Notes: generated from the letters alone by a model not told the origin. Counted from the first letter of the stretch, positions 23,272 through 32,257 are shown. The stretch is DNA of 64,000 nt from a candidate division TA06 bacterium (GCA_016235665.1 JACRJI010000012.1:1-64000); one strand, 5' to 3'. Made by a program: numbers and translations.

Positions 23272-23302
23272 AAAGCCCCGATGAGGTCCTCATCGGGGCT
23301 TT
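23272..23302 (+). terminator. Strong terminator
   Basis: aaagccccgatgagg (23272-23286) and cctcatcggggcttt (23288-23302) are perfect complements. Confidence 0.85.
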
Positions 23303-23321
23303 GGGCTTGGGTCAAGCACAA

Positions 23322-23978
23322 CTATTCCATTATTGCCGGTTTAGAGCCGGCCGTTAGCAATTTTTCCGACAGCCACTTGAAAACAAAAGCCAGGCCGTTC
23401 CAGACATGCAGGGAAAACAGGCCCAGAAACAATCCCAGGGCCATGAATATCAAGGCCTGTGGTAAGTTTAGCGCCAGGCCGTGGCCGATATCCACGTTCA
23501 CATTCTGGTAAATGAAGGGAATGGAGATGAAAACCAGGCTGAGCACGCCCAGCACTATCAGCAGAATAAAGGCCAGCAGGCCCAGGGGGAATTTCAGGAA
23601 CAGGTAGCCCAGGCCCTTCCAGGTCAGGGAGCTTGACAGCCGGGCCCGGAACCAGCGCCAGGCATTTTGGTCGGAAGACCAGCGTAAAATACCTTCGGGC
23701 TCGATCCTGGCTCCCAGCAGGCGGTGCGACTGGAAACGTTCCAGCTTAACCAACTGGCGCCAGGCCAGCAGAATCAGGGCCAGCAGGGGCAGGCCGATGA
23801 TCAAAACATAAAGCCCCACCCCCAGCGATATTCCCACCGTCAAAAAGACGAAATAGAGCAGGCCCAGGGGAAAGGCCAGGAGCAGGTAAAGGATGTTGGC
23901 GTAGGTGCGTCCCCGGAAGGCGACTCCGAAGATGTTCTTAAGGGCCGCAGCCAGCTTTGATCCGAACGTAGTGTTCAT
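23322..23978 (-). CDS. Stand-alone Sensor-domain (PF13796-type) membrane protein
   Basis: The 218-residue protein has four membrane helices in two pairs (~25-50, ~52-73, ~123-152, ~165-190). YLLLAFPLGLLYFVFLTVGI and the ER-type loop (LVKLERFQSHRLLGARI) match the putative-sensor domain usually fused to histidine kinases. Here it is separate and divergent from a TPR protein and a soluble NarL-type kinase with no membrane part, so it may supply that kinase's membrane input. That link is inferred from location only. Confidence 0.7.
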   Translation of the reverse strand: MNTTFGSKLAAALKNIFGVAFRGRTYANILYLLLAFPLGLLYFVFLTVGISLGVGLYVLIIGLPLLALILLAWRQLVKLERFQSHRLLGARIEPEGILRWSSDQNAWRWFRARLSSSLTWKGLGYLFLKFPLGLLAFILLIVLGVLSLVFISIPFIYQNVNVDIGHGLALNLPQALIFMALGLFLGLFSLHVWNGLAFVFKWLSEKLLTAGSKPAIME

Positions 23979-24131
23979 TTAAGTAAACTCCTAAAATGGT
24001 TGGTTATATGGGAATACGGAACAATCATCGAAATTGTTTCAGAAAACGGACATTATTTTGCCGCAAACCCCGGCGGTCATCAACAGGGTTTGTTGCTTGT
24101 TTTTAAATCAAATTTATGCTATCTTTAGGAT

Positions 24132-25550
24132 ATGTCTAAGAGCCTGGGAAAATACGCCAGCCAAAGTGATTGGCTCAATGCAATCTGGCACATCCGGATG
24201 GAAAGGCTTTCCATCGCCAACCTGTTGGGCGACCGCAAGCTGGAACGCGGCGAACTGGAATTCCTGGAGACCTGGTCAACCCATTTGAACCAGGAAGACC
24301 GGACGTTGCAGTTGTTGGAGTCCCGGCTCCGCTACCTGCTGGATACGGGCGACATCAGTTCTGCCGAGGCCGAAGCCGACCGGCTGGTGGGCCTGGCAAA
24401 AGAAGCCGGGAACAAGGCCTTCATCCGCCGGGCCTGCGGGTGGCGGGCGGTGGTCTACCGGGAACAGAGCCGGTATCCAAAGGCTATCGCCGATTTTGAA
24501 ATGGCCGAAAGCTGCGCCGAGAACGAACTGCAGCTGATGGAGATCTGGCTGGACAAGGGCATGACCCTGGTTTATGCCAACCGCTATGAAGAGGCCGAAA
24601 AGATGCTGCAGGGGGCCATAAGCATCGCCCAAAAATACAACGACATCAACAGCCAGGGAACCGCCTGGAACAACCTGGGGATCTGTTTTGGCCAGCAGCG
24701 CAAGAGCCGGCCGGCCATAGAAGCCTACGACCGGGCCATAGCCCTTTACCTGCAGACCGGATACAAACTGGGCAGCGCCATGGCCAGCGGCAATCTCTCG
24801 GAAATATACTTAAGCCGGGGACAGCTGGACAAGGCGCTGGAATTATCAAGGCAATGCCAGAAGCTGGGAGCCGAAGCCGAGGACATCATCAGCATCGCCC
24901 TGGGGCAGGACATCGCCGGGAGTGTCATGACGGAACTGGAGGATTTTGCGGGTGCGGCTGGATCGTATCAGGAAAGCCTGAGAATATTTTGTGAAGTGAA
25001 CGATGCCGTGGCCCAAGTTATGTGCGGATTTCACTTGATCCTTTGCCTGGCCAATTCCGGCAATATTCCTGCAGCCGGGGAGTATTACCGCCAAATGGAA
25101 GCTGTGAACTATGAAGGCGGCCAGCAAAGGAAAAATTATTATCTGGTTATGGCGATGGCGGCTATTTTGCTGGCTGAAAAAAAATATGCCCCGGCCCGGG
25201 ATTTGCTGGAAAAACAGCTGGATGAGATGCCGGCTCCAAGCCAGGAAATGGGGGAAATGATTCTGCAATTGGCGGGTATATATGTCCGCCTGGGCGACTC
25301 CACAAAATCCCTGAAGATGCTGGAACGCCTGCTAACAATACCCGAGGAAAAGATGACCGGTCTTTTTATGGTCAAGATGCATTCGGGCTGCTGGACGATT
25401 TACTCCGGGATGGGCCGGCACCGGGAAGCAGGGGAGCAGAAAAGCAAAGGGCTGGCGCTGCTGAAGGAGATGTCGGAGCGCTACACCGACCGGGGCCTTT
25501 GGGAAAAATATTGCCGGAAAAAAGAGATCCGGATCCTGTTAGATCAATAA
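24132..25550 (+). CDS. TPR protein upstream of a two-component system
   Basis: The 472-residue protein consists of about ten TPR-like repeats (for example AWNNLGICFGQQRKSRPAIE, ASGNLSEIYLSRGQLDKALE). It lacks a signal peptide and is probably cytoplasmic. It lies 15 bp before the kinase gene, so all three are likely cotranscribed and it may modulate the kinase, as TPR proteins do in some signalling operons. A promoter-like TTGCTT...TATGCT precedes it at 24093-24120 (16 bp spacing). The ribosome site agga is close to the ATG and weak. Confidence 0.8.
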   Translation: MSKSLGKYASQSDWLNAIWHIRMERLSIANLLGDRKLERGELEFLETWSTHLNQEDRTLQLLESRLRYLLDTGDISSAEAEADRLVGLAKEAGNKAFIRRACGWRAVVYREQSRYPKAIADFEMAESCAENELQLMEIWLDKGMTLVYANRYEEAEKMLQGAISIAQKYNDINSQGTAWNNLGICFGQQRKSRPAIEAYDRAIALYLQTGYKLGSAMASGNLSEIYLSRGQLDKALELSRQCQKLGAEAEDIISIALGQDIAGSVMTELEDFAGAAGSYQESLRIFCEVNDAVAQVMCGFHLILCLANSGNIPAAGEYYRQMEAVNYEGGQQRKNYYLVMAMAAILLAEKKYAPARDLLEKQLDEMPAPSQEMGEMILQLAGIYVRLGDSTKSLKMLERLLTIPEEKMTGLFMVKMHSGCWTIYSGMGRHREAGEQKSKGLALLKEMSERYTDRGLWEKYCRKKEIRILLDQ

Positions 25551-25565
25551 AATGGAAGATGTCAG

Positions 25566-26792
25566 ATGGTCAAATCAAAAACAATCAACGCCAAGGACCG
25601 GCTCCGCTGGCAGCTGGGGGAGCGGGTCAAGGAACTGACCGCCCTGCACCGCACCGCCCTGATATTGAACCGCTCCGGGCGTTCCCCGGCCCACACTCTT
25701 AGAAGCCTGGCCCAGGCCATTGCCAGGGCCTGGCAGTTTTCGGAAGTGGCGGCGGTCAAAATAACCTGGGCCGGAAAAAGCTACGCTTCCAAGGGTTTTA
25801 AAAAAACCAGGTGGAGCCAAAGGGCCGACATCAAGGCAGCCCCCGGGCAGGCCGGTTCGATAGAGGTCTGTTATCTGAAGGCCCAGCCCCCCGCCTACCG
25901 GGGGCCGTTCCTGAAGGAAGAGGTGCTGCTGCTCAATTCCCTGACCGTGATGGTAAAAACATACCTTCAGAACGTGGTTTACCAGGAACACCAGGCCAAA
26001 GCCAAGGCGTTGCTGGAGTGGCAGATAAGAAAACGGACCCGGGATCTGACCAAGGCCAACACCGACCTGCGCCGGGAGCTGGCTCTGGGGCGCCGCCGGG
26101 AGCGGCAGATCAAGACCTACCAGGAACAGCTGAAAAGCCTGGCGGAAAAACTGTCCACCGCCGAGGAGCGGGAGCGCCGGGAGATAGCCACCGATCTGCA
26201 CGACCATATCGGGCAGGGGCTGGCCATGATCAAGCTCAAGCTACAGACCCTGCAGGGCCAAAATGCAAACAGCGGCCTGGGGCGGGAGATCGAGGAGATC
26301 AAGGAACTGTCCCAGCAGGCCATCAAATATACCCGGGGCCTGATATTTGAGCTCAGCCCGCTGGTGGTCTACGAACTGGGCTTTGGTGCGGCCCTGCAAT
26401 GGCTGGCCGATCATTACTGGCAGAAATACAAGATGAGGGTGGTCATCAGAACTGCCGGCCGGTCCAGGGCCCTGGGGGAGGACCTGAGGATACTGCTGTT
26501 CAAGTCGGTGCAGGAACTTTTGATCAACTCGGTCAAGCACGGCCGGGCCACCCGGGCCGAGGTCACAGTCCGCTGGCTTCCCCAACGTCTGGAGATCAGG
26601 GTCAGGGACCATGGGACCGGATTCGGCCGGGTCACCAACGGGGAGTTCCAGCCGGACCTGAAAAGTTTTGGGCTGTTTAACCTTAAGGAAAGGATCGTCC
26701 AGTACGGCGGCCAGCTGACGGTCAACAGCCGTCCGGGGCAGGGGGCCCTGGTAACCATCAGTATTGCAACCAAAGCGGGAGTTAAGGGATGA
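25566..26792 (+). CDS. Soluble NarL/DesK-type histidine kinase
   Basis: The 408-residue kinase has a degenerate GAF-like N-terminus (~20-140), a coiled coil (~140-205) and a HisKA_3 dimerisation domain with ERERREIATDLHDHIGQGLA (phospho-acceptor His212). A GHKL ATPase domain (~300-400) shows VQELLINSVKHGRA as N box, VRDHGTGFG as G1 and GLFNLKERI as G2. No membrane helix, so it reads an internal cue or a partner's signal. Its stop overlaps the regulator's ATG (ATGA), ensuring paired synthesis. Ligand unknown. Confidence 0.88.
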   Translation: MVKSKTINAKDRLRWQLGERVKELTALHRTALILNRSGRSPAHTLRSLAQAIARAWQFSEVAAVKITWAGKSYASKGFKKTRWSQRADIKAAPGQAGSIEVCYLKAQPPAYRGPFLKEEVLLLNSLTVMVKTYLQNVVYQEHQAKAKALLEWQIRKRTRDLTKANTDLRRELALGRRRERQIKTYQEQLKSLAEKLSTAEERERREIATDLHDHIGQGLAMIKLKLQTLQGQNANSGLGREIEEIKELSQQAIKYTRGLIFELSPLVVYELGFGAALQWLADHYWQKYKMRVVIRTAGRSRALGEDLRILLFKSVQELLINSVKHGRATRAEVTVRWLPQRLEIRVRDHGTGFGRVTNGEFQPDLKSFGLFNLKERIVQYGGQLTVNSRPGQGALVTISIATKAGVKG

Positions 26793-27436
26793 ACGCCAAG
26801 ATAATAGTGGCCGATGACCACCGGATGGTGCGGGAGGGCCTGCGGTCCCTGATCGAGCGCCAGCCGGGCCTGAGCGTCGTCGCCGAGGCCCGGGACGGGG
26901 CCGAAGCGGTCAGCCTGACCAGGAAGCACCGGCCGGACCTGGTGGTGATGGATATCTCCATGCCCAACCTCAACGGCCTGGAGGCCATCCGCCTGATCCG
27001 GACCGAAAAGAACAAGACCAGGATCATCGTGCTCTCGATGCATGCCGACCGGCGCTACGTGGCCGAGGCCTTCAAGGCCGGAGCCGAGGGATATCTGCTC
27101 AAGGATTCGGCCTTCGGCGAGCTGACCCAGGCCATCAAGACCGTGCTTCAGGGAAAACGCTTCCTCAGCCCCTCCATCGCCGGCCTGCTGATTGACGGAT
27201 ACCTGACCCGGGAGGACCAGACCCAGCCCAGCGCCTACAACCTGCTTTCGGTGCGGGAACGGGAAGTGCTGCAGATGATGGCCGAAGGCCAGGCCACCAA
27301 GCAGATCGCCAAGGTGCTGAACCTGAGCATCAAGACCATCGAAACCTACCGCAAGCAGATCATGGACAAGCTCAACCTGCACAGCATCGCCCAGCTCACC
27401 AAATACGCCATCCGGGAGGGGCTGACCGACCTCTGA
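26789..27436 (+). CDS. NarL/FixJ-family response regulator
   Basis: The 215-residue regulator has a receiver domain (1-120; phospho-site Asp55 in VVMDISMPN, Lys in YLLKDS) and a LuxR-type helix-turn-helix (~150-212: LSVREREVLQMMAEGQATKQ, then LSIKTIETYRKQI). Translationally coupled to the kinase. No target site is seen in the window. About 150 bp without any gene follow before gdhA. Confidence 0.92.
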   Translation: MNAKIIVADDHRMVREGLRSLIERQPGLSVVAEARDGAEAVSLTRKHRPDLVVMDISMPNLNGLEAIRLIRTEKNKTRIIVLSMHADRRYVAEAFKAGAEGYLLKDSAFGELTQAIKTVLQGKRFLSPSIAGLLIDGYLTREDQTQPSAYNLLSVREREVLQMMAEGQATKQIAKVLNLSIKTIETYRKQIMDKLNLHSIAQLTKYAIREGLTDL

Positions 27437-27585
27437 TCACGGGCCTTCCGGCCGCTAAGGGAAATCGAAGGTAAATTCGGGTTTTCCCTGATAGCGTCAA
27501 CCCTGCTTCCGTAGTAACCTTAGAACCTAGAGAACCGAATCTTAATCATACAACCCCACAACAACCATAACGCAAGGAGACATTC

Positions 27586-28944
27586 ATGTCCCACATCACC
27601 GACGTGATCGCCAAGGTCAAGGGGAAGAATCCTGGAGAGCCGGAGTTCCACCAAGCGGTAGAAGAGGTCATGAAAACCCTGGAGCCCACCGTGGCCAAGC
27701 ATCCCGAGTTCGTTAAATGGAAGATCTACGAACGGATCTGCGAGCCGGACCGGGTAGTTATGTTTAGGGTGCCCTGGGTGGACGACAAGGGCGAGGTCCA
27801 GATCAACAAGGGTTTCCGGGTCCAGTTCAACAACGCCATCGGGCCCTACAAGGGCGGCCTCCGTTTCCATCCCTCGGTCAACCTGGGCATCATCAAGTTT
27901 TTGGGCTTTGAGCAGATCTTCAAGAATAGCCTGACCACCCTGGCCATGGGCGGCGGCAAGGGCGGCTCGGATTTTGACCCCAAGGGCAAGAGCGACATGG
28001 AAGTGATGAAGTTCACCCAGTCATTCATGCGCGAATTGTTCCGCCATATCGGCCAGGACACCGACGTGCCCGCCGGCGACATCGGGGTGGGCGGCCGGGA
28101 GATCGGCTACATGTACGGCTATTACAAGAAGATCCGCAACGAGTTTACCGGCGTGCTGACCGGACGGGCCCGGGAGTACGGCGGATCGCTGATCCGGCCC
28201 GAGGCCACCGGCTACGGTTCGGTCTATTTCGGGGCCGAGATGCTGGCCACCCGCAAGAAGGATTACAAGGGTTTGCGTTGCGTCGTGTCGGGCAAGGGCA
28301 ACGTCACCCAGTACACCATCGAGAAGATCAATCAGCTGGGCGGCAAGGCCATCTCGATATCCGATTCGGCCGGAACCATCATTGACGAAGAAGGCATTGA
28401 CGCCGAAAAACTTAAATACGTCATGAACCTGGCCGAGGTCAAACGCGGCCGGGCCAAGGAATACGCCGATACCTACAAGAGCGCCAAGTATTATGAGGGC
28501 AAGAGCGTCTGGGACGTGGTCAAGGAACAGGGCCTCAAGTTCGACTGCGCCTTCCCCTCCGCCACCCAGAATGAGATCAACGAAGAACACGCCAAGGCCA
28601 TGGTCAAGAACGGCTGCTTCCTGGTCTCCGAAGGGGCCAACATGCCCTCCAACCTGGCGGCCATCAAGATTTATCAGGACAACAACGTGCTGTACGGACC
28701 GGCCAAGGCGGCCAACGCCGGCGGCGTGGCCACCTCCGGACTGGAAATGGCCCAGCAGAGCGCCCGCTGGTACTGGGACCGCAACGAGGTCGACCAGAAG
28801 CTGCAGCGGATCATGAAGGACATCCATCAGCAGTGCCTGGATGCCTCCGAGACCTACGCCACCAAAGGAGATTACCTGGCCGGAGCCAATATTGCCGGGT
28901 TCGTCAAAGTAGCCAAGGCCATGGTGGCCCAGGGCGTGGTCTAA
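27586..28944 (+). CDS. gdhA: Glutamate dehydrogenase (hexameric, probably NADP-specific)
   Basis: The 452-residue enzyme interconverts glutamate with 2-oxoglutarate and ammonia. The hallmark segments are present: GPYKGGLRFHP (Lys89), the catalytic loop LAMGGGKGGSDFDPKGK (Lys125), and a dinucleotide-binding domain from ~215. Length and sequence style match the NADP-dependent GdhA group used in ammonia assimilation. Good ribosome site (aaggagacattc). A second, different glutamate dehydrogenase lies at 42264. Monocistronic, ending in a strong hairpin. Confidence 0.93.
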   Translation: MSHITDVIAKVKGKNPGEPEFHQAVEEVMKTLEPTVAKHPEFVKWKIYERICEPDRVVMFRVPWVDDKGEVQINKGFRVQFNNAIGPYKGGLRFHPSVNLGIIKFLGFEQIFKNSLTTLAMGGGKGGSDFDPKGKSDMEVMKFTQSFMRELFRHIGQDTDVPAGDIGVGGREIGYMYGYYKKIRNEFTGVLTGRAREYGGSLIRPEATGYGSVYFGAEMLATRKKDYKGLRCVVSGKGNVTQYTIEKINQLGGKAISISDSAGTIIDEEGIDAEKLKYVMNLAEVKRGRAKEYADTYKSAKYYEGKSVWDVVKEQGLKFDCAFPSATQNEINEEHAKAMVKNGCFLVSEGANMPSNLAAIKIYQDNNVLYGPAKAANAGGVATSGLEMAQQSARWYWDRNEVDQKLQRIMKDIHQQCLDASETYATKGDYLAGANIAGFVKVAKAMVAQGVV

Positions 28945-28996
28945 ATTTCCAGTTAACTCTAAGTAATTTCAATTATGGTGGGTGGTAATGCCGCCA

Positions 28997-29036
28997 AAGA
29001 AAAAGCCTCTTCCGCAAGGAAGGGGCTTTTTCTTGC
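28997..29036 (+). terminator. Terminator of gdhA
   Basis: Seventeen-base stem (28997-29013 with 29018-29034, one mismatch) capped by a gcaa tetraloop, T-rich. Confidence 0.85.
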
Positions 29037-29049
29037 CAAGGCCAATGAG

Positions 29050-30114
29050 CTACTCAATCGTTTGGCGATCAGTCCGGTGCTTGTCAGGCCGATACAGCGT
29101 GATATCGAAATTGGTATGATCCGCAACCAGGGAGACCGCCAGGAAGGGATGCTGTTTATCGCCGACGTTGACTACCCGTAACCCGCAACCGTTGTCGCCT
29201 ACCGCAAAGGCGTAATTACCGGAAGCAGCCACTCCCAATGTCCGTCCGGGAAGACCTAATCGACTGACGAATTTTGGGTGGAACGGGTCATGGACATCGA
29301 CAATTGTTATTCCTCCGTAACCATTGGCAATATAAAGGTAATTGTCATTGACACAGGTCTTGTAACATTCGCCATTGTATGTCGACACACGGACCGGCAC
29401 CAATGGATTGAAGATATCGATGATAGATACCTGCCCCTGCTGGCAGAGGTAGGCATAGTAGTTGTTTATTACAATGTTTTCGGCCACGGCTTCAAGGTTC
29501 AGCAGGTTGGCTACTTCGCGCGGATTGGAGGGATCGCCGACATCTATTACTCTGAGTCCGGCCCAATGATCGGCTACATAAGCGTAGCGGCCTTTGACTG
29601 CGATATCCATCGGCCAGTTTGGCAGCTTACATTGTCCAAGTTTTTGAGGCTTGGCGGGATCGCTGAAATCGTAAATCACGAAGGAATCGTTGTTGTTTGG
29701 ATGCAAACAACCGCAATAGGCCTTATTTCCTTTCAAAGCGAAAGACCAGATGTTCAACGTATCAATAGTTGAAGAGATCACCGGGTGGACCGGATCGCGA
29801 ATGTCTAAGAAATGATTGTTATCACATAAGGTTTTTCCGCTGTACTCCACATAACGGGGATATCCTCCCTGCAGGGTATTTACTACCGTTGAACTCTCTG
29901 GTTTGCTTATGTCAACCACCAGTATGCCTTCATCGTAAACGTTGGTATGAAAAGCAATAAAAGCGTAGGATCCAGAATTAATGCTTGACAATGATGGCAT
30001 TTGGGATTTTACATTGATGACTTGGGTTTCGACCACCGTTACAGCAGTTGGAGTTCGTTTTGAACAGGCAGACAGAGCCAGAACGGTAAAGAAAATAATA
30101 AATACTTGTTTCAT
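29050..30114 (-). CDS. LVIVD-repeat lipoprotein
   Basis: The 354-residue protein starts at ATG 30114, 8 bases after aaggagg. A lipoprotein signal (MKQVFIIFFTVLALSAC) is followed by six or seven LVIVD-type propeller blades, each with (L/I)xVVD or I(I/V)D followed by (D/N)P..P: GILVVDISKPES, LRVIDVGDPSNPREV, VSIIDIFNPLVPVRV, ITIVDVHDPFHPKFV. Anchored to a membrane and facing outwards; propellers of this kind are found on surface proteins, with no known catalysis. Its 16-residue tail is charged. Base composition is lower in GC than its neighbours. Confidence 0.8.
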   Translation of the reverse strand: MKQVFIIFFTVLALSACSKRTPTAVTVVETQVINVKSQMPSLSSINSGSYAFIAFHTNVYDEGILVVDISKPESSTVVNTLQGGYPRYVEYSGKTLCDNNHFLDIRDPVHPVISSTIDTLNIWSFALKGNKAYCGCLHPNNNDSFVIYDFSDPAKPQKLGQCKLPNWPMDIAVKGRYAYVADHWAGLRVIDVGDPSNPREVANLLNLEAVAENIVINNYYAYLCQQGQVSIIDIFNPLVPVRVSTYNGECYKTCVNDNYLYIANGYGGITIVDVHDPFHPKFVSRLGLPGRTLGVAASGNYAFAVGDNGCGLRVVNVGDKQHPFLAVSLVADHTNFDITLYRPDKHRTDRQTIE

Positions 30115-30381
30115 GAAGGTGCCCTCCTTAAAGTTCATATTTATTAATATGCATATTCTGTGCCTCGATGCAGGCCGTAGCTAAGTCATTGAATTGTATG
30201 GCAATAAACCAAAAATGATTTTTATGGATAAATTGTATGATATTATGCTTATACAATAATTATGACCTTGTAGTAATACAAAATGTGCACTTTAACAAGT
30301 CTAGGAGATAAACAATATATGCCAGCAATATTTCGGGATCATTGTTTGATGGGGTTGCGTCCAGTAATTAAAAAATACATA
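30115..30381. other. AT-rich divergent intergenic region
   Basis: Together with the following promoter it separates two divergent genes. It holds an inverted repeat ATTGTAT (30232-30238)/ATACAAT (30251-30257) and a 12-bp palindrome aatatgcatatt (30146-30157). A short frame at 30283-30468 lacks a ribosome site and is not called. Confidence 0.45.
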
Positions 30382-30410
30382 TTGACAAAATATGACCGGA
30401 GGGTTAAAAT
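30382..30410 (+). promoter_or_regulatory. Promoter of the 33-residue protein gene
   Basis: TTGACA (30382-30387), 17 bp, TAAAAT (30405-30410), ~90 nt before the ATG. Confidence 0.75.
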
Positions 30411-30506
30411 TGTTCAAACAAACAAAAGAGGCACTCAGAAATACTGTGAAAATGTCCGCGGCAAATAACTGCGGAAATGACATAAATATTTAAATGGAGA
30501 AGAACC

Positions 30507-30608
30507 ATGGCAAAAGATCACGACATCAAAAAGGACACCAAAAAGAAAGCCGGAAAAACCTTGATGGAAAAACGGCTGGCCAAAAAAGCCAAAAAGGCCG
30601 GGAAGTAA
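30507..30608 (+). CDS. Lys-rich small basic protein (33 residues)
   Basis: ATG 30507 with ggagaag upstream encodes MAKDHDIKKDTKKKAGKTLM and 13 more residues ending KKAKKAGK: 14 Lys, no Cys or Trp, no hydrophobic helix. It has its own near-consensus promoter and a 17-base-stem terminator, so it is probably a real, possibly abundant transcript. Similar short Lys-rich proteins occur widely among bacteria without known function; nucleic-acid or ribosome binding is a guess from charge. Confidence 0.65.
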   Translation: MAKDHDIKKDTKKKAGKTLMEKRLAKKAKKAGK

Positions 30609-30647
30609 AAGAACTGCCTCCGGTATACCAAGGCCGAAGATCCCGGT

Positions 30648-30687
30648 AAACACCAAGCCCCGCAATGATGCGGGGCTTGGTGTTTTA
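30648..30687 (+). terminator. Terminator of the small-protein gene
   Basis: aaacaccaagccccgca (30648-30664) pairs perfectly with 30669-30685; T run after. Confidence 0.85.
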
Positions 30688-30701
30688 TGGAAAGAATAGG
30701 C

Positions 30702-30730
30702 TTGACAAAAGGAATGCTTTGTACCATAAT
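30702..30730 (+). promoter_or_regulatory. Promoter of the DUF2378-like gene
   Basis: TTGACA (30702-30707), 17 bp, CATAAT (30725-30730). Start near 30737 excludes the upstream ATG at 30665 as translation start. Confidence 0.75.
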
Positions 30731-30745
30731 CAAGGCAAACATTAC

Positions 30746-31330
30746 ATGGGAGGGGGCCATGCCGGAAGTAATGGCCCGGGGGTGAATTTCGTTTATTCCA
30801 GGGAATTCATCAGGGATAAGCACGGAACCCAAATATGGGAACGTCTCTTGAAAACACTGCCTCCCCAATCCGCCAAGCTGTGGGCCGGACCACTGCTGAG
30901 CCTGAGCCATTACCCTTTTGCCGATTTTAAACTGATGCTTCAGGCCCTGAGCGATGAGTTGGGAACGGAGAAGAGGGGAAAAACGGCCGAACTTTATGCT
31001 TACATCGCCGACCGCAGTTTAAACAGCCTTTACAAGGTATTCTTTAAGTTTTCCCAGCCGGCCTTTGTGCTTAAGAATTACCCCAAATTATGGGAGAGGT
31101 TCTTCACCAGCGGTGAGGTCACGGTGATCTCGGCGGAGAAAGGGACAGCCGAGATAAGCTTCAAGCTGCCGGAGATATTTCTGGACTGGCTGCCCTCGGC
31201 CTGCTATGGGTACTCCAAGAAAGCGGTGGAAATGGCCGGGGGAAACGGCCTGGAGCAGGAGGAGGCAGAAAGGATCAAGTTGCCGGACGGCGATTGGCGC
31301 ATAACCTACAGGCTGAAGTGGAGCCAGTGA
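30746..31330 (+). CDS. DUF2378 / TIGR02265-like protein, probably frameshifted near its start
   Basis: From GVNFVYSREFIRDKHG the product resembles the DUF2378 (TIGR02265) family known mainly from myxobacteria, whose members open with a KGxxF motif and a helical domain (LLKTLPPQSAKLW, then HYPFADFKLMLQAL). The best ribosome site (gggaggggg) serves ATG 30759, which reads MPEVMARG and then stops. One extra G in the run at 30778-30782 would join it to the main frame as MPEVMARGVNFVYS, exactly the family's usual N-terminus. In-frame ATG 30746 and GTG 30782 are the alternatives. Either a sequencing slip or a real frameshift. Function unknown. Confidence 0.6.
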   Translation: MGGGHAGSNGPGVNFVYSREFIRDKHGTQIWERLLKTLPPQSAKLWAGPLLSLSHYPFADFKLMLQALSDELGTEKRGKTAELYAYIADRSLNSLYKVFFKFSQPAFVLKNYPKLWERFFTSGEVTVISAEKGTAEISFKLPEIFLDWLPSACYGYSKKAVEMAGGNGLEQEEAERIKLPDGDWRITYRLKWSQ

Positions 31331-31351
31331 TCAGGCCGATAAAGTAAAATT

Positions 31352-31384
31352 AAAAGCCCCGCATTGATTGCGGGGCTTTTTGTT
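31352..31384 (+). terminator. Terminator
   Basis: aaaagccccgca (31352-31363) pairs with tgcggggctttt (31369-31380), T run. Confidence 0.85.
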
Positions 31385-31399
31385 GGCCGGCCGGGTCGC

Positions 31400-32257
31400 T
31401 CAGGGTGCTGGTTTTTTAAGGACAAACCTGGAAAGATCTTTCACCACTCCCGTTTCCCGCCAGCCTAAACTTTGATAGAAGCCGTAGGCCCGGTTGCCGG
31501 GGTCATGCTCGGTGGTCAGCCACAGTTCATCGTGAAACTGAAAGAGCCAGTCCTGGACCAGCAGCATCAGCTTCCGACCGATCCCACGCCCTTCAAATTC
31601 CGGCAGGATTGCGATGACCCACATCTCCCCGTCGCTTTTGTTTCCGATCGAGAAGCCCAAAGCCCGGCCGCTTTGGTCCCGGCACAGCCAGCCCCTGTAT
31701 GTGGAGTTCAGCTTGGCGGTCACAGATTCCTCGGTGATGCCAATTTTCACAAGGTCCTCCGCGCTCAGCCGGTTCTCCTTTACCATGGTCCGTAAAACCA
31801 GCAGTTCCGGGATGTCCCGGGGCTCTATCTCCCGGAAGGCCAGGCCCGCCAGGCCACCTTCCTCTCCGGGGCGGCGGGTCTTAAGGGAAAGGATGTGAAG
31901 GCTGATCCCCAGGGCCACTGCGGCCAGGAAGATCCTTACGGTCAAGTTAGGCAGAAGAATAATGGACAGGCTGATGGTTCCCCATAACAAAACCAGCGCC
32001 AAGATCTTGGTCTTCAGCGGGACGGCCCGGTACTTCAGGTAATCATGGATAAAGGCGCCGAAAACCCGGTGATTGACCAGCCAGCCATGCAGGCGCTGAG
32101 AGCTGCGGAGGAAGCAGAAGGCACTCAAGAGCAGAAAAGGGGTGGTGGGGAGGAGCGGCAGGAATATCCCGATGACCCCCAGGCCCAGGGAAACAAGCCC
32201 GGCGGCGATCAGCAGATATTTTTTTACCAGCGATCCGGCAGGGTTTGGCATATTCAT
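31400..32257 (-). CDS. DUF454 (YbaN-like) membrane domain fused to a GNAT acetyltransferase
   Basis: The 285-residue protein joins two families. Residues ~8-125 are DUF454: helices ~12-32 and ~88-122, with FLPLLPTTPFLLLSAFCFLR as signature. Residues ~140-285 are GNAT: FREIEPRDIPELLVLR, the acetyl-CoA loop WVIAILPEFEGRGIGRKLM, and AYGFYQSLGWRETG. The fusion would hold the acetyltransferase on the inner face of the membrane. The ATG overlaps the preceding stop by 4 bases (ATGA), so it is coupled to the gene upstream. Substrate unknown. Confidence 0.8.
   Translation of the reverse strand: MNMPNPAGSLVKKYLLIAAGLVSLGLGVIGIFLPLLPTTPFLLLSAFCFLRSSQRLHGWLVNHRVFGAFIHDYLKYRAVPLKTKILALVLLWGTISLSIILLPNLTVRIFLAAVALGISLHILSLKTRRPGEEGGLAGLAFREIEPRDIPELLVLRTMVKENRLSAEDLVKIGITEESVTAKLNSTYRGWLCRDQSGRALGFSIGNKSDGEMWVIAILPEFEGRGIGRKLMLLVQDWLFQFHDELWLTTEHDPGNRAYGFYQSLGWRETGVVKDLSRFVLKKPAP

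Noticed and set aside
30283-30468. A 61-codon frame in the AT-rich region before the Lys-rich small gene
   Set aside because: No ribosome site, it overlaps the promoter at 30382-30410, and its composition is that of non-coding DNA.
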